Source: Oscheius dolichura
Lineage: Eukaryota; Nematoda; Chromadorea; Rhabditida; Rhabditidae
Assembly: GCA_932521035.1 (NCBI GenBank)
Contig: OW051494.1
Span: 3,148,001-3,212,000, forward strand
DNA: 64,000 nt
Direction: 5' to 3'
Shown: piece by piece, positions 44,901-55,389 of the stretch
How positions within the stretch are numbered: position 1 is the first letter of the stretch
Layout: each line of letters begins with the position of its first letter
The notes under the pieces: model-generated
Seen by the model: only the letters and a program-made list of their open reading frames with translations
Database searches by the model: none
What the model was told of the DNA's origin: nothing
Translations under genes and position numbers: made by a program

Positions 44901-46492
44901 GCGGACAAAACGCGTTTTTAGTATTGCGGGGTTACGGTATCCAACTTGTCGCACGTCACAGCTCGCCGCGGCTGAACAACGCCCTCCGCCGCCGTCATCG
45001 TTCCGGGACCAGCGCAATTTTTGTTCTACAGCCCGAACAACTTTGTAGACGTTTAGTAGAGAGAACTGCACATTTATATAATTTTCTGTAAATTGCATTC
45101 GAAAGAGCATATTTTAATGACCCGGAAGTAATTTTTTGGGTCCATACAAATGTATCACAAAAAAGATATACATTTTTCCTGTTTTTTCTATATCAAAAGC
45201 TGAACAGATTGTTCCGAAAAAATTACTTCCGGATCAGCATTTTTTTCTGCATCGAACAAGACCAAGAACTCCAAGTATGTATGTCTGGATCAAGCTACTA
45301 AACGTCTACAACGGTGGTTACCGTAATCCGTAGAACAAAAACGCCGTTTGTCCGCTGTTTACACTCGTTTTCATCCAACGTCAATTTTTTGAGAAATCGG
45401 TCAAAATCTTTGAAAATTTCTTTCTCAAATCTGCGACATCCGATATTTTTCATTTTTGCTGCAATCAATTAGTCTCGTTATGGGGAGCATTTTAAGTTAT
45501 CAACGGAAGAATATCGTGAGAAAAAGCTATTTTTGAGTCATTTCGTAACAAAATTCACTGATTTTTCATTACGTTTCAAATCTGCATTATTTTATGTTTT
45601 TCTCTCTAACCTTATAGTAATTTGGGGTCGATAAGACCGAATAAAACATCGAAAACACATGAAAATGTGTAGAAACGCATATATGAAAAACTGGCATGTA
45701 GTCGCTGCAGGACCATTTTAGCCATTTTAGACCTTTGAGGTGGCGACCTCGGCGAGCTGTGACGTGGCACTTGTGATTCCGACATCCATTTTTGGCATTC
45801 TTGGGCTTATTCGATGCAGAAAAAAGGGAGATTCTACTGCAATTTTGGCACCAAAATCTGTTAGAAAAAAAGTAAGAATGTGCCGTTTTTTCATGCTGAG
45901 TGCGAAAGTTGTATTGGCCGAAGAGCAAAAATTGCGATGGTCCCGGCACGCTCACTGTCGCACCGACCGGCCAACGTTCTCCCTCACCGCATGCAAAAAC
46001 TCACCGCGCTCGAATAATTCGACCTTGCTTATTTTTTAAATGCCTACATTGTTCAAAATTTTATGGCGGACAAGCAGATATAGGTTATATTCCATAAGAG
46101 TAAGAAATTGCTGAAATATAACCCAAAATGGAGTTTCTGAGGTGAACATAGTGTTTCTATCGATAACTCAGCAATTTTTTATTCTTATGGAATATAACCT
46201 ATATCAGCTTGTCCACCATAAAATTCTGAACAAGATAGACATAAAACAAATAAGCAAGGTCGAATTATTCGAGGGCGGCGCGCATTTGGTGAGTTTTTGG
46301 GTGCGGTGAGGGAGAACGTTGGCCGCACCGACCTTTCTTCTTCCGCGGCGAGCTGTGATAGGGAATACTGGCCAGGGATCGTATTCCATCCACCTGTTTT
46401 ACAGTCTTTTCAAGTTTTTAATATATCCCCTTTTTTTCCAGGATGGCCGTCCCCTATGGTACCTGGAACAAGTCCGCCAATTCAAGAAGTAG
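41916..46492 (+). CDS. Carboxylesterase 2 with an expanded last intron
   Basis: ATG 41916, four bases after TTTTTCCAG. Landmarks: [51 protein letters not shown], oxyanion FIHGGAF, nucleophile TLMGQSAGGASVDLLSLS, DASHCTDISYVVAE with the catalytic His, WTNFAKYG, and RHLQIDVEPKMSSSFF. The coding exon up to 43852 ends in phase 0 at GTACGT. The missing final exon, DGRPLWYLEQVRQFKK, is found at 46442-46492 after TTTTTTTTCCAG and also in phase 0, exactly where esterase 3 joins SPYF to DGRPLW. The last intron is therefore 2,589 bp and filled with fold-back repeats. Without that splice the frame reads on to a stop at 43898 near an AATAAA, giving a form lacking the tail. A second AATAAA-like signal follows at about 46530. 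Confidence 0.85.
44503..45772. repeat. Large fold-back (inverted repeat) element A
   Basis: The left arm (about 44503-44960, then 45030-45070) and right arm (about 45290-45772) are reverse complements at high identity by eye; for example TAGCCATTTTAGACCTTTGA on the right pairs with TCAAAGGTCTAAAATGGCTA on the left. An inner inverted pair (CCGGAAGTAATTTTTT at 45123 and AAAAAATTACTTCCGG at 45216) nests within the loop. The left arm has an extra GC-rich insert (about 44948-45030) that repeats part of the arm's outer end (GTCACAGCTCGCCGCGGC). No protein is encoded. Confidence 0.8.
45958..46345. repeat. Fold-back element B
   Basis: Left arm about 45958-46105 and right arm about 46186-46345 pair along their length: CGAATAATTCGACCTTGCTT matches AAGCAAGGTCGAATTATTCG, and GATATAGGTTATATTCCATA matches TATGGAATATAACCTATATC. 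The loop is about 80 bp. The outer side abuts GGCGAGCTGTGA, a sequence also present at the ends of element A, so the two may belong to one composite unit. Confidence 0.8.
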
Positions 46493-46641
46493 CCCGCCCC
46501 TCCTCTTGTAATCTTCACAAAATACATAAAAAAATAAACATTGATCAGAACTCAACAAAGATTTTGTGTTATCTTCTTTGTTGGCCACGGCCTTTCCTGG
46601 GTTCCCCCGTTATCATTTCAACCCCCGTGTAAGCGCCCCTA

Positions 46642-48642
46642 ATGGCGGAGAAGTGTGCCCCCTCTCGGCAAGTGTCCACATCCTGTGGCCCGATCGCCGG
46701 CCTCCGTGTCGTCCACGAAGAAGAGAGGCCTGTCGACGCCTTCTTCGGTATTCCCTATGCCAAACCGCCTATCGGGCCACTCCGCTTCAAGGTCTGATTT
46801 GGATAGAGAACCCAAGAAAGTGTTACAGAAACCGGAGCCTAATGACGGTTGGACAGAAGTCCGTCAGTGTACGGCCTTCGGCTTCCGAGCCATCCAGAAG
46901 GATCCACCCACGGCGAAGCCCGGCGCCACGGCTCCTTCCGAAGACTGCCTGACGCTGAATGTCTTCTCCCCCGCTTGGAAGCCGGAGGCAGATGGCTTCC
47001 CCGTGCTTGTCTACATCCATGGAGGTGTCCTGTTCTCTGCTTCCCCTTCATCCTCCCATTTAGGCAACTACTTGAGCGGCGGAACCTCACAGCTGGGATA
47101 TCAGGAGATCTGCGAGAACCTGGTAGCCGTCCTCCACTCTCTAATCACCCTCCTATTTCAGTGTAAAAAAGGAGTTATAACGGTGACTGTCCAGTACCGG
47201 CTGGGCTATCTTGGCTTCTGGAATATGGGGAGCAGCAGCTGCAATCTGGCCCTCTGGGATCTGACGATGGCTTTGAGCTGGATTCGAGATAACATAGGGT
47301 ATTTTAATGGCAACCCGGATAATGTTGCCGTGATGGGGCACTCCTCTGGAGGATCGCTGGCCGACATCCTGGCTCTGAGTCCCCATTCCAGACGTAAATT
47401 TCTATCCAAAAGAGCAAAACCAGGGTGTCTGTTAAGATCTTGTCCACAAAGTCATCGGCATGTCGGGAAATGCCTCGGTCGAGTGGGCCTTCCGGGACAC
47501 CCACCTGGGATTCTGCCGAAAATTCATGGAGGGGCAGGGGATCGACCTCTCCCAGGACAGCGAGACGGTCAGTGCTCCCTATATTCCCCAGATAAGCGAT
47601 CCCTAGATATTGGAGCAGTTGCGCGAGATTCCAGCGGAGAAGTTCGGCCTGTCTCTGTATGACATAGGGCTAGGGGAGCGGGCTCACTTGGGACTCGTTA
47701 TTGACGGCGACTTCATTCCCAAGACGGTTTGTCCGTATGCCTCTCAACAGTAGAGAGGGTTTAGCCAGCCGAGCTGAGGAAAGAGACCCCGCCGAAGCCA
47801 TATCTCCTGGGAGTGCCGAGTTCCGACGGATTGTTCTGTTAGTCAAAAACTTTAACTAAAAACAATGGATCACTTCAGCTGGAATGTCTGCCTGTTCCTC
47901 CGTTGAGGACATCAAGTCGGTGGCTGTTAAAATCTTCCCCGAGGCGGATTTTCCCCCCAGTGTGAGAGAGGAGTACGTCCAGAAGATAGTCTCCCTCATC
48001 GAGAAAGGAAACAACAAACAGTGGTCTATTCTACAGGTTCTGTTAGTGTGCTGCTATTTTAAGAGGAAGGGTTCAGGCACATACGGACGCGTTGAATGGC
48101 GTCGCGACAATGGCCATAGCAGTGGAGGAACTCGAGAAGGGAGCCGACGTCTACCTCTACCGCATCAACTACTACAATCCCCGGATGTTCGACAAAATGC
48201 CCATGGCCCCTGTCAAAGGTAGCCCTCCGGCCGAGTGAAACGGGGGACAGAGCACAGATGCGACTCATTGTACGGATGTCACCCTGGTCCTGGGGAGATG
48301 CGTCGGCCTGCCCTTCGAATTCAACGATGATGACAAGAAAATGCTCCACTTGATGTCAACTCTGTGGACGAATTTTGCGAAATATGGGTAGAGTGGTTAT
48401 TATGACCGGGGGAAAGTCATCTCTACAGTAATCCGAACGGCGAGGCCGCATCTCCTCTGGGTGGTGTCAAATGGCTCCCCTTGACGGCGGAAGACAGAGA
48501 GCGACACCTTCTAATCACCCAGGAGCCCCGGATGGACAGCCCGTACTTTGTAGGACTATCCTCCTCCGGCCCCCAGTACTGTTTTCAGGATGGCCGCCCT
48601 CTCTGGTGTCTGGAGCAGACAAGGAAGTACCGCCGCCCGTGA
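46642..48642 (+). CDS. Carboxylesterase 3
   Basis: ATG 46642: MAEKCAPSRQVSTSCGPIAG, DAFFGIPYAKPPIGPLRFK, SEDCLTLNVFSPAWKP, oxyanion YIHGGNYLSGG (after a 43-bp intron inside the motif region), and the nucleophile VAVMGHSSGGSLADILALS, where GHSSGG replaces the usual GQSAGG but keeps the Ser. It continues with ATHCTDVTLVLG (catalytic His) and ends DGRPLWCLEQTRKYRRP. Same intron plan as esterase 2, which ends only 150 bp upstream: a tandem duplicate, possibly co-transcribed. No signal peptide and no HDEL-type tail. The GHSSGG elbow may alter specificity. Stop TGA at 48640. Confidence 0.88.
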
Positions 48643-49426
48643 TAAATCGTAATAATATATCTAGGTGGGGTTGATAAAAAGAAGACGTGGCCCCTCACAG
48701 ATTAGGGAAATAAATAAATAAAATATAATATATCTAGAAGTTTCCCTGGCCGTTATCTCACACGAGACTCTGAGTTTTCTCCTTCGCGTCGGTCGCGAGA
48801 GAGGGCTGGTCAGCATGCACCGGAGGACAGAGAGAGACAGTATCCCATTCGGCTGGCGAGCCGAAGCCGACAAGGGGATGGAGTTATGAGTCGGAGTAAG
48901 GGCTCTCGTCACCGAACTCCCTGGGCACAGGCGATGACAGGGCACTGCGATCTCTGACCGGACCACTCAGGGACCTAAAACAAACAGACACCCGTCTTCC
49001 CAATAATCTGAAGATGCAATTCCGCTGGTATCTCCGTAAATCGATATTACATCACGTTCGTGGCTTCTCGCGCAAATAGGCTCCCTGTAAACTGTAAGAG
49101 GCCGGGCAGACGGGGGCAGGCGAGAGGAGGATAAGCAATGGCTGGGGCATACAGGGGCATATGGGAGGAGCTGGAATGCCCGGTGAGGACACGAGGATGG
49201 AGAAGAGGTAATGAGCCGGCCAGGCGCGGACAGTAGACGATTGGAGTCGAGGAAGGATCTAAGCTGGGAGGGGATAAGAGCTGGACGAGACGGTCAAATT
49301 TAGTAAATTCCGGTTTTTTCCTTAATTATAATACCTGCTCCAAGCCCCAAAATTATATAAGCCGATTACAAATTTCCTATATAAACCCATTCCAAAGGTA
49401 AATTCATTCACCAGGCTTTCGTCTCT
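48643..49426. other. Intergenic with a possible orphan minus-strand 3' exon
   Basis: A minus-strand frame after TTTGTTTTAG at about 48974 reads SLSGPVRDRSALSSPVPREF and ends SPYSDS, stop at 48884; it looks like a phosphorylatable C-terminal tail but I cannot find a convincing upstream gene. A candidate preceding exon (about 49066-49094, AYLREKPRT) joins in frame. TATA-like TTATATAAG and CTATATAAA at about 49353 and 49378 precede the next plus-strand gene. Confidence 0.35.
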
Positions 49427-49998
49427 ATGTTGGTTGGCTGCCTATTACCACCGTCTCCGATGGCTCCGAAGATGTCTCGTCCGATCACCATGGATGACCA
49501 CGTGCGCACCATCTACTACCTGAAATGTCTCATATCTAATGAGAAAGGTTTTACCAACCGCCCCATCGCTGTCAATCCTTCGGTACCGGCCCGTATCAAG
49601 CCGGAACCCGGACGGATCGAGACGCTCGTCAAAAGCAGCGAACGCGTCTCTCTGACCGAAAAGGTCGAAAGGGCCTGTGAAAAGGTGAGTTATTTATCTT
49701 TAACAAGCTACAGTATTGTTTGCTTTATGCTGGAATGATACAAATTGCCGTTGCCAGGTTGAACGACGACTTTTCCCATGACTTGCCCGTGAAGATGCTG
49801 ACGATTGCCGACTTCTTGGCGGTTGAGGTGAAGCCGGATAGCGGCTTTACGAACAGAAAGGTCGGAAAGGGAGCCATTAACCCTCAAGACGTGTGGCCCG
49901 CTACGACTGCCACCCGCCGGCCAACTCTGGCCGACGTATTGCCGGACGGCGTCACTCCCCAGAATCTGCAGCGGAAGCAGCCCAACGAGAGGTGCTAA
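49427..49998 (+). CDS. Unknown small basic protein
   Basis: Two exons joined by a 72-bp intron with GTGAGT..TTGCCAG. From ATG 49427 the protein is about 165 residues; in-frame ATGs follow at 49460 (MAPKMSRP) and 49472. Recognisable parts: TMDDHVRTIYYLKCLISNEK, VERACEK|VERRLFPHDLPV, TIADFLAVEVKPDSGFTNR. The phrase GFTNR occurs twice (GFTNRPIAV and GFTNRKVGK), suggesting an internal duplication. TATA-like boxes lie about 50-75 bp upstream, and AATAAAATAAA follows the stop by about 45 bp. Codon use looks like a real, well-expressed gene, but I do not recognise a family or function. Confidence 0.65.
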
Positions 49999-50646
49999 AC
50001 AAGGAAAAAGCCGTAATCCTTCTGTGATATACTTAACTGACAATAAAATAAAGTAGCCGTGAGGCTTGTAATCCCCGTTTTCTTTGTGTTCTTTCGTGGT
50101 TACCGTCGTTTCTTTGCCCTTTCCGCCGTTCTCGAAGTCTTCTCGATCCTCCTCTTCCAATGCGTTTCGGTCGTTCCGTTTCTTCGATCAACGACCGCTC
50201 CTGTACTCATTCTTGGGGAAGCAGCTGACCCAAAAGCTGCCCAACGCCTAAATTGACTCGTTTTTCTCCCTTTTTACCGTCTTCTTCGGTTGTCTGGGGA
50301 ATCGGGGGTTGGTCCCTTTTGGGGAAGATTTTAGTGTCTCGTCTTTTCCCGATGTCTGCCAACGTGCCCCTCGATTAACGAATCAGTCACTGTCCAATGA
50401 AACGGAGAAGACGGTGGCTCAAAGCCATGAATTCAGCTAGAGATCAGACGAAAGAGAAGACTCCCACAAGAATGCCAACCCGTTTGACCCGCCTCGAGAA
50501 AAAAGAGGAAGAGAAATTGTGGCTAGAACAATTTATTATGAAGGTGGATGGCCACCATCACATCACCCAACAAAAAACAATAAATAATAATAAAAATGGG
50601 CCGAGACGGCCCAACCCGAAATAATGAAGAGATCGACGTCGTCCGT
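49999..50646. other. Convergent intergenic gap
   Basis: It holds the polyadenylation signal of the upstream gene (50040-50053) and, toward 50580, runs of A/T that include TTTATT (minus-strand AATAAA) for calreticulin. No gene seen in the 600 bp. Confidence 0.5.
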
Positions 50647-51977
50647 CTAGAGTTCGTCGTGGTCGGCGGCTTCCTCCTCCTCGTCGTCCTTCTTCTCCTC
50701 CTCGCTCTCGGCCTTCTTCTTAGCCTCCTCGGCTTCCTGCTCAGCCTTCTTGCGGGCCTCCTCGTCAGCCTTCTCCTTCTTCTCCTTTTCGGCCGTCTTC
50801 AGCTTCTCGAAGGTCTCGGCGGCGTGGGCCTTGGCGTCATCGACAGAGTCGGCCACCAGCACGTTGTCGAAGATGGTGCCGGACTTAACCTGCCACAAGT
50901 CAAAGCCGATGGCTCCAAAGTTCTCGTAGAGGTAGAGCTCGTCGTCTGGAGTGTACTCGGGGTTGTCGATCTCGGGGTGGATCCATTTGCCCTTGTACTC
51001 GGGGTTCTTGATCTGCTTCGGCTTCCATTCGCCCTTGTACTCGGGGTTGTCGATCATGGGAGGCTCCCATTCGCCGTCAATGTCGTCGTCCCAGTCCTCG
51101 GGCTTCTTGGCATCCGGATCAGGAATGTGCTCGGGCTTCTCCCAGTCCTCGGGCTAAAAGAGACGAGTATAAAATTGGCAGAACAGTAAAAAAGACCAAC
51201 CTTGGAGTCTTCCGGGTCGTCGATGTACTCGCGCTCGTCCCAGTCTTCGGGCTTCTTCGCGTCGGGGTCCTTGATCTTCTTGGCCGGGAGCAGATCCCAG
51301 TCGGACTCGAGCTCGCCTCCCTCCACCTTCTCGCCGTCAATTTGAACCTCGTACGTGTTGTCGGGGTTGAGGATCAGAGTGTAGAGGTGAGTCAGCTCAT
51401 CGTCCTGAAAGAGACAGCCATGTCAGTAAAGTCCTCCCGAAAAAGACCCACCTTGCAGCGAATGTCCTTCTTGATCAGGTGGTTCTTGCCCTTGTAGGTG
51501 AAGATGACGTGGACCTTCTTGGTGGGGCCGCAGATGTCAGGACCGAACATCACGTTGTAGGGGGTCTCGCCGTGGAAGTCGCCCAGGTCGGCATCAGAAC
51601 GCATAACCTAAAGCAGGCGGTGATGAGAGGAGGACGAGGAAGGGAGATCGTACCTTGACGTATCCTCCTCCGCAGTCGATTCCCTGCTCATGCTTGACGG
51701 TGAACTGGATGACGACGGACTTGCCCTTGTTGGAGAAGGACTTGGGGAACTTGGCGGCACGCGAGTAGAACTTGGCGTCCTGGCTCGTCTGGATTCCAGC
51801 GTCCCTCTTCTCGTCGCCGTAGTATTTGCCGGCAGACAGCTTGAAGGCCCCGTAGTCGTCCTTGTGCTTCGACTGGATCCAGCGCTGCTCCCAAGAGTCG
51901 TCGTTGAACTCCTCCTTGAAGAACACCTCCGAGGAGACGATGGCCACCACGGCCAGAAGAATCGCTGTCGACCGCAT
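50647..51977 (-). CDS. crt-1: Calreticulin
   Basis: ATG 51977: signal peptide [16 protein letters not shown], then [20 protein letters not shown], the lectin domain ([53 protein letters not shown]), the P-domain with type 1 repeats ([41 protein letters not shown]) and type 2 repeats ([22 protein letters not shown]), the acidic Ca-buffering C-domain with interspersed Lys, and the ER-retrieval signal HDEL. Full family length, about 400 residues, four coding exons. It is the ER luminal lectin chaperone and Ca store; in nematodes it acts in stress and fertility. Highly GC-biased codons suggest strong expression. An acceptor (TTTTCAG at 52010) lies just upstream of the ATG. An ERSE-II site stands about 180 bp upstream. 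Confidence 0.96.
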
Positions 51978-53306
51978 GATCAAAGGCCGAATCAACCAAG
52001 AGATACTCTGAAAATGGCAACTATTAGGAGGAGGGACTTGGAACAGAAGAGGGAGGAGAGCGACAACCGGGACCATGTGCTGGCCGGGGCTCTCGGGGTT
52101 TATATGTTCTGGACGTGTATTAGAATCTGATGTTGGACTAGAGGGCGTGCGGTGATTGGCCCACGTCGGGCAGCGGCCAATAGCAGCACGCCAACCGTGG
52201 GGGCGGAGCGACACCTCAGCATTACTAGGCCACGTTTCCCGATAACGAATAAAGGCATTTGGGGGGTCTGGGAAAGCACTATATAGTGGTGACAATGGAG
52301 ACGCGATTCGGGGAGGAAAGCCGCTTTATCAGGGGGTGGAAGATAGCGGGAGGATACAGGGAGGATGGCTGGCAGATGGCGGACAGGGCAACGCGACAGG
52401 AGACGCGCAGCTACCACCCCCGGGTTAGGTAAAATCTATAACAAATCCGCTTTATCTAGAATAATTTTTGAACTGTATGGTTTGTGAACCGGCTGTGCTC
52501 TAAAGGGCAGTCCAAACGAGAGCAAATGGAGCAGATGGGGAAGTGCAATAGCAGGTCAAAAGCAAACAAGTAAGGCGGCCGACGGTGCCGGCCCGCGCAC
52601 TGTCCCCCGCGCCATCGCCGCCGCGCTGTAACCCTCTGACCCGGTCAAGGAAAAACATTTGGCCTTGGCTCCGAAAAGAAGATCTTCTTCCCCATCGCCC
52701 GTTTTGTAGAATTTTCGAGAAATGCCGCTGGTCAATGGGAAATGGCCACCCGCAGCTAATTAAACAACGGGACCCGGAGAATAGCAACTGTAACTGACCC
52801 AAATGGGTTGAAGTTGTAGAAGTTTTGAAGAAAGTAGAGAGCTCACCAGGTGAGCAGACGATAGAATGACTACCGGACGGGGATTCAAGTTTACCAGAGG
52901 TGGTCAAGACGGCGTCGAGACATGGTCAAGACCGCCGACGGCCGGTCAACTGCTCACTTCGACCTGTCAAGTTGACCAGATGATGTAACGATGAAGAGGA
53001 TCAGAAATTGATGAGAATGAGGAAAAAAGAGGGAAGAATCCGAGGAGGAGGACATCCTCCTGCCGAATTGAGGTCTCCCTGCAATTGGAGCTATTTCTGC
53101 CTCTGAAACGGGAATTATACTTCTCAGAATGATATAAAATACTGTTTTGAATCTGCCTTCTTCTTTCACTAATTAATTTCCATCAAAAGTATGTATTTTT
53201 CTCGAAGAAAGTTTTGAATTTGTCAAGTAAACGCGACCTGCCGGCACACAAACATCTGATCTCGCCTTGTTTATCCAAAATATTGCTACTAAATAACTCA
53301 AAGAAA
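51978..53306. other. Divergent promoter region of calreticulin and NAXD
   Basis: 1.3 kb. The calreticulin-proximal 300 bp holds ATTGG/CCAAT and CCACG elements; the remainder (52.4-53.3 kb) has no recognisable gene. The minus-strand frame at 52500-52907 lacks domain features. AT content rises toward NAXD. Confidence 0.5.
52155..52165 (-). promoter_or_regulatory. ERSE-II site (ATTGGCCCACG) upstream of calreticulin
   Basis: ATTGG-C-CCACG is an exact ERSE-II (ATTGGNCCACG), bound by NF-Y plus ATF6/XBP1 in the unfolded protein response. A CCAAT follows at 52177 and another CCACGT core at 52231. Position about 180 bp from the ATG fits a promoter. That it works in this nematode is inferred. Confidence 0.6.
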
Positions 53307-54407
53307 ATGTCTGGCCTGCCAAATGTTAGCCGTCTCCTGCCCAAATTATCGTTCGGATTGAGGAAAGGAGCCTGTGGAAAGATTGGGATCGTCGGCGGCT
53401 CGGCCGACTACACTGGAGCTCCGTTCTTCGCTGCCATCTCGGCTGTCAAGCTGGTGAGGAAAGAAATTGATCAGTTAAGTTATATACTTCAGGGAGCTGA
53501 TCTTGTCCATGTCTTCTGTCCGCCGGAAGCAGCCGGCGTCATCAAAGGATACTCCCCGGAGCTAATGGTCCATCCCCATTTTGATGAGAAGACTCTCTTG
53601 GAGGTATGGCTCTTTTATTCCCTTCCGATCTATTTAAGTTTTTAGGGTCTGAAACCTTTGGACGCCATTGTTATCGGTCCCGGACTTGGAAGAGACCCCA
53701 GCAGTCTCCAGGTGGTCAAAAGTGTCCTCTCCTTTGCCAAAGAAAAAGACCTCCCTACGGTCATCGATGCTGTAAGATTACCCTTCTTCTCCATATAATC
53801 TGTTTCTAGGACGGCTTGTGGTTCATATGTGACCTTCTGGATTTTATTAAAGGAACAAAGACGTTCTTTCTAACTCCAAATATTATTGAGCTGCATCGAA
53901 TGGTCGAAAAAGCCACTGGAGAAAGCGACCTGGAACGATATAATAAGGTAGCGCGAACTATTTGCCAAATTTTAAATTTCTAAATTTATAGGACCCAAGC
54001 TACATAAGCCAAAAAGGCTTAGAATTTGTCAGTAAAATCGGCGTCTCTCTCTACATCAAGGCAAAGATTGATCTAATTATTTGTCCGGGATGGACAGAGC
54101 CCGTGTTCGGAAAGGTGGAAGGATCACCCCGTCGTTGTGGAGGGCAAGGGGATATCACAGCTGGAGCGCTTGGAGTATTCTACTTTTGGGCTAAAAAGTT
54201 GGTTTTCCTCATTATTTTATTGTATTTTATAGAGAATTCGAAAAACTTGATGAAGGTATGAAAATAGCTGGACTAGCAGCGCATGAGATTGTTCGAGAGT
54301 CAGCTAAAGAAGCCTTCAAAAAATACGGACGATCAGTGACCGCTGGTGGCATGATAGAAGAAATTTGTCCAATTTTGATGAAACTAGACGGGTTTTCAAA
54401 GATTTAA
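53307..54407 (+). CDS. NAXD: ATP-dependent (S)-NAD(P)H-hydrate dehydratase
   Basis: ATG 53307: MSGLPNVSRLLPKLSFGLRK, then GKIGIVGGSADYTGAPFFAA, GADLVHVFCPPEAAGVIKGY, SPELMVHP, IVIGPGLGRDPSSLQ, VIDADGLWFI, FLTPNIIELHRMVEK, and GSPRRCGGQGDITAGALGVF, all classic ribokinase-like NAXD (CARKD/YjeF C-terminal) motifs; the GQGD Asp is the catalytic base. The enzyme uses ATP to repair damaged NADHX/NADPHX, usually with the epimerase NAXE (not seen here). About 300 residues, six exons, ending LMKLDGFSKI. No clear mitochondrial leader beyond a short basic/hydrophobic start. AATAAAA follows the stop directly. Convergent with TBCC, whose stop lies 62 bp beyond. Confidence 0.93.
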
Positions 54408-54469
54408 AATAAAATTTTATTGTGCTAAAAAGCAATCCGTATATTCGAGATCGAAAGCACCGGAAACAA

Positions 54470-55349
54470 TTAAAGTGACTCTTCGTTTATCCATAATTCT
54501 TCTGGAAGTATTCTCCAATTCGGACTCGGTTCCGAAGAAAGCCAATCGAAATCCAACGGTTTCTTCCACTGCTCATCGTCAGATTCCACAATCATTTTTC
54601 CATGTCTAGTTAATCTATAAGGATAGCGTATAAGAAAAAAAGCATTCTCACTTATAAGGAGCCATTACAATGTTTTTACAGCCTTCCAGAATGACCGCCC
54701 CTTTCACTGACACGTGCAACTCCAAGTCTGTGGAATCATGTACACGAATTTGTTGAGCTACTGCAAAAATCTTGCTTCTAAAAAATCATAAAAATACGAT
54801 TTATCAAGTAGATACCTTCGAATTCCATAAATTAAAATTGATGATTCTATTTCAGGAAAGTAAAGGTTACAGTCTTCTATATTCTGTAGGCAATTAAGAA
54901 AAAGAACACCAAACTGCTAACTTTTAAATGGACGGCGGACGGTGAAAAACCAAAACGAAGTGTACATTTCTTTATATTTTTCAAAGCGACGCTTGTACCA
55001 TTCTCGCCAAATATAACGTCATCTTGATTGGCCTGAATAAAGAGCAATAACCCGGGTTTTTAAGACTAACCTTATCAACAATTTCAAACACATTTTTTGC
55101 AACAACTGGAGTTAATGTACTCTGTAGTGCTGGTGTATTATGTTGTTTCGGGGTAATATTTGGTACAGATGTTGAAGGCGGTGCGCTGCGCTAAATATAC
55201 ATGTGAAATAAAATTGTAAACAATAAACAAACCACAAAACTAAATCTGTTCGTCTTATACGACTGGGTTTGTGAAAGCTCAATTTTCCTTAACTCTTCTA
55301 GCGTATCCTGTATCCGTTTCAATATTCTCCCAGTGTTAGATGGTAGCAT
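54470..55349 (-). CDS. TBCC: Tubulin-specific chaperone C (TBCC)
   Basis: ATG 55349: MLPSNTGRILKRIQDTLEEL, then RKIELSQTQSYKTNRFSFV, matching the end of the TBCC helical domain before the linker; FGENGTSVALKNIKKCTLRF, NIEDCNLYF, then the C-CAP/TBCC domain AVAQQIRVHDSTDLELHVSV, where Q-x-R holds the arginine finger that stimulates tubulin GTPase, KGAVILEGCKNIVMAPY, and the tail DFDWLSSEPSPNWRILPEEL. It acts with cofactors A-E in tubulin dimer assembly. The N-terminal spectrin-like part is short; the 69-residue frame just upstream (55390-55599) has the composition of the missing part but is closed by a TAG, and no intron I can find joins them. Possibly a split or operonic arrangement. Confidence 0.85.
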
Positions 55350-55389
55350 TTTTTATGTAATTACTTTATAAAGAAAAAAAAATAAGTAA

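Larger units (their letters stand above)
43853..46441 (+). other. 2.6-kb last intron of esterase 2, with repeats
   Basis: Contains an alternative stop and AATAAA (about 43898-43918), about 600 bp of unassigned sequence, and the two fold-back elements listed separately. It is roughly 50 times the usual intron length in this gene family. Confidence 0.7.

Noticed and set aside
44789-45091. 100-codon frame in fold-back A
   Set aside because: No protein features; it is part of a palindrome whose other arm has the frame broken.
50596-51189. 197-codon plus-strand frame across calreticulin
   Set aside because: Antisense shadow of the acidic, Lys/Glu-rich calreticulin C-domain; Leu/Val-only composition.
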